Shown one piece after another: positions 63,420-64,000 of a stretch of DNA of 64,000 nt (position 1 is the first letter of the stretch; each line of letters opens with the position of its first letter). Source of the stretch: JACMLD01 sp038207265. Its GTDB lineage: Bacteria > Bacteroidota > Bacteroidia > Chitinophagales > Chitinophagaceae. The notes under the pieces are model-generated. The model saw nothing but the letters and a program-made list of their open reading frames with translations, made no database searches and was not told the DNA's origin. Made by a program: the position numbers and the translations under genes. The stretch covers positions 1-64,000 of the forward strand of contig JBBQZZ010000003.1 in assembly GCA_038207265.1 (NCBI GenBank), in the 5' to 3' direction.

Positions 63420-63923
63420 TGTGGCGTTTCGCTTATTGTATTTTTCTTATTGCTTTGTTTCATCAATGTTTATGGAGATCCCGTTCCCTTGGAAATACAA
63501 AAAACATTCCTGCAAACTTTTTATTCTTTTATGAATGTGCAAAAATATCCGCCATCACTCCTGTTTTTGTGTGCAACCATGGGACCGGTATTGATCCTAC
63601 TTGGAATTTTAAAAAATGCGGACAACCGATTTCAAAGAATCACCCATGTGTTTGGCCGGGTACCTTTATTTTATTTTGCAGTTCATTTAATGATACTGCA
63701 CACAGCACAAATTATCATTTACCTAACCAGGAACACGCTATCAGAAGGAATGAATGGAGTAAAAGGAGCATTGTTAAAATTCAGTGCACCCGGCGAAGGA
63801 TATTCTTTATTGACAGTATACGGTATCTTGCTATCCATTTTGATCATCATGTATCCGCTTTGCAAAAAATTTGACCAGTACAAACTCCATAACAAAGAAA
63901 AATGGTGGCTCAGTTATTTATAG
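63420..63923 (+). pseudogene. C-terminal fragment of a DUF1624/heparan-acetyltransferase-like membrane protein
   Basis: The frame is open from the codon after TAA 63417-63419 to TAG 63921-63923 (167 codons). FINVYGDPVPLEIQKTF, SFMNVQKYPPSLLFLCATMGP, RVPLFYFAVHLMILH and a last helix LLTVYGILLSILIIMYPLC match the last third of DUF1624 proteins (about 350-400 residues). The N-terminal helices and acetyl-donor part are missing. An ORF starting at TTG 63450 would give 157 residues but would not be a working enzyme. This is a 5'-truncated remnant. Confidence 0.75.
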
Positions 63924-63956
63924 CGGCAATCACTATTGAAAAATGGATTCTTTTAA

Positions 63957-63990
63957 ACCACAAAGACACGGAGACACTGTGGTGCACATG
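63957..63990 (+). repeat. Single distal copy of the ACGGAGACAC repeat
   Basis: ACCACAAAGACACGGAGACACTGTGG resembles the core of the repeats at 30785-30900 in the same orientation and is the inverse of the array at 31021-31461. It is cut by the window edge. Confidence 0.65.
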
Positions 63991-64000
63991 CTTTTTTACC

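Overview
The window reads as chromosomal DNA of a Bacteroidota bacterium, most likely a Chitinophagaceae relative. The signs are: no Shine-Dalgarno sites upstream of clear starts; several TAnnTTTG-type -7 promoter elements; a GLPGLI-family protein with a TonB-dependent receptor; an ECF sigma/FecR pair; a fused E1 alpha/beta 2-oxoacid dehydrogenase; MqnC of the futalosine menaquinone route; and tandem glucoamylase-fold enzymes of the GH144 type. Gene density is high to about 59.2 kb. The last 5 kb is partly decayed accessory DNA.

Layout. 1-2.4 kb: the tail of a histidine kinase, then two convergent paralogous secreted proteins whose motifs resemble CotH-type kinases. 2.5-7.1 kb (minus): PafA-like alkaline phosphatase, phospholipase D-like protein, ABC exporter. 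7.5-12.0 kb (plus): a signalling cassette of membrane histidine kinase, single-domain response regulator, receiver-adenylate cyclase and HD-YitT fusion. 12.0-18.2 kb (plus): penicillin-acylase-like Ntn hydrolase, D-aminoacylase-like amidohydrolase, APC permease and a secreted sugar isomerase-like protein. 18.2-24.5 kb (minus): E1 fusion, small holin-like membrane protein, an inactive/active M16 peptidase pair, aspartyl protease with PDZ. 24.6-30.8 kb (plus): mqnC and a 1599-residue hybrid sensor kinase. 30.8-31.5 kb: an array of 55-bp repeats with inverted relatives. 31.5-34.3 kb: a frameshifted MFS transporter and a trehalase.

34.6-42.7 kb: an OmpR/EnvZ-type pair (minus) diverges from a GLPGLI gene. 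A TonB-dependent receptor follows 2 kb further on. The GLPGLI gene and the receptor share an upstream operator of three direct repeats with identical spacing, which suggests one regulon. 43-48.8 kb (minus): SGNH hydrolase, DoxX, metallo-beta-lactamase fold, MetE-like, SIS, ROK and SDR genes. 48.9-56.3 kb (minus): GH31 glycosidase, two GH144-type paralogues, FecR and ECF sigma. This looks like a glycan utilisation locus whose SusC/SusD pair is absent. The FecR stop is fused to the last codons of a third GH144-type copy, which looks like a deletion scar.

56.5-59.4 kb: two tRNAs, an outer-membrane barrel protein, HflX and a Rieske ferredoxin. 59.4-64 kb: remnants of a type I restriction HsdR, a REP-type tyrosine transposase, a tRNA 3' half and an acyltransferase, around one intact secreted glycosidase gene. 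I found no CRISPR array, rRNA, replication origin or intact insertion sequence.
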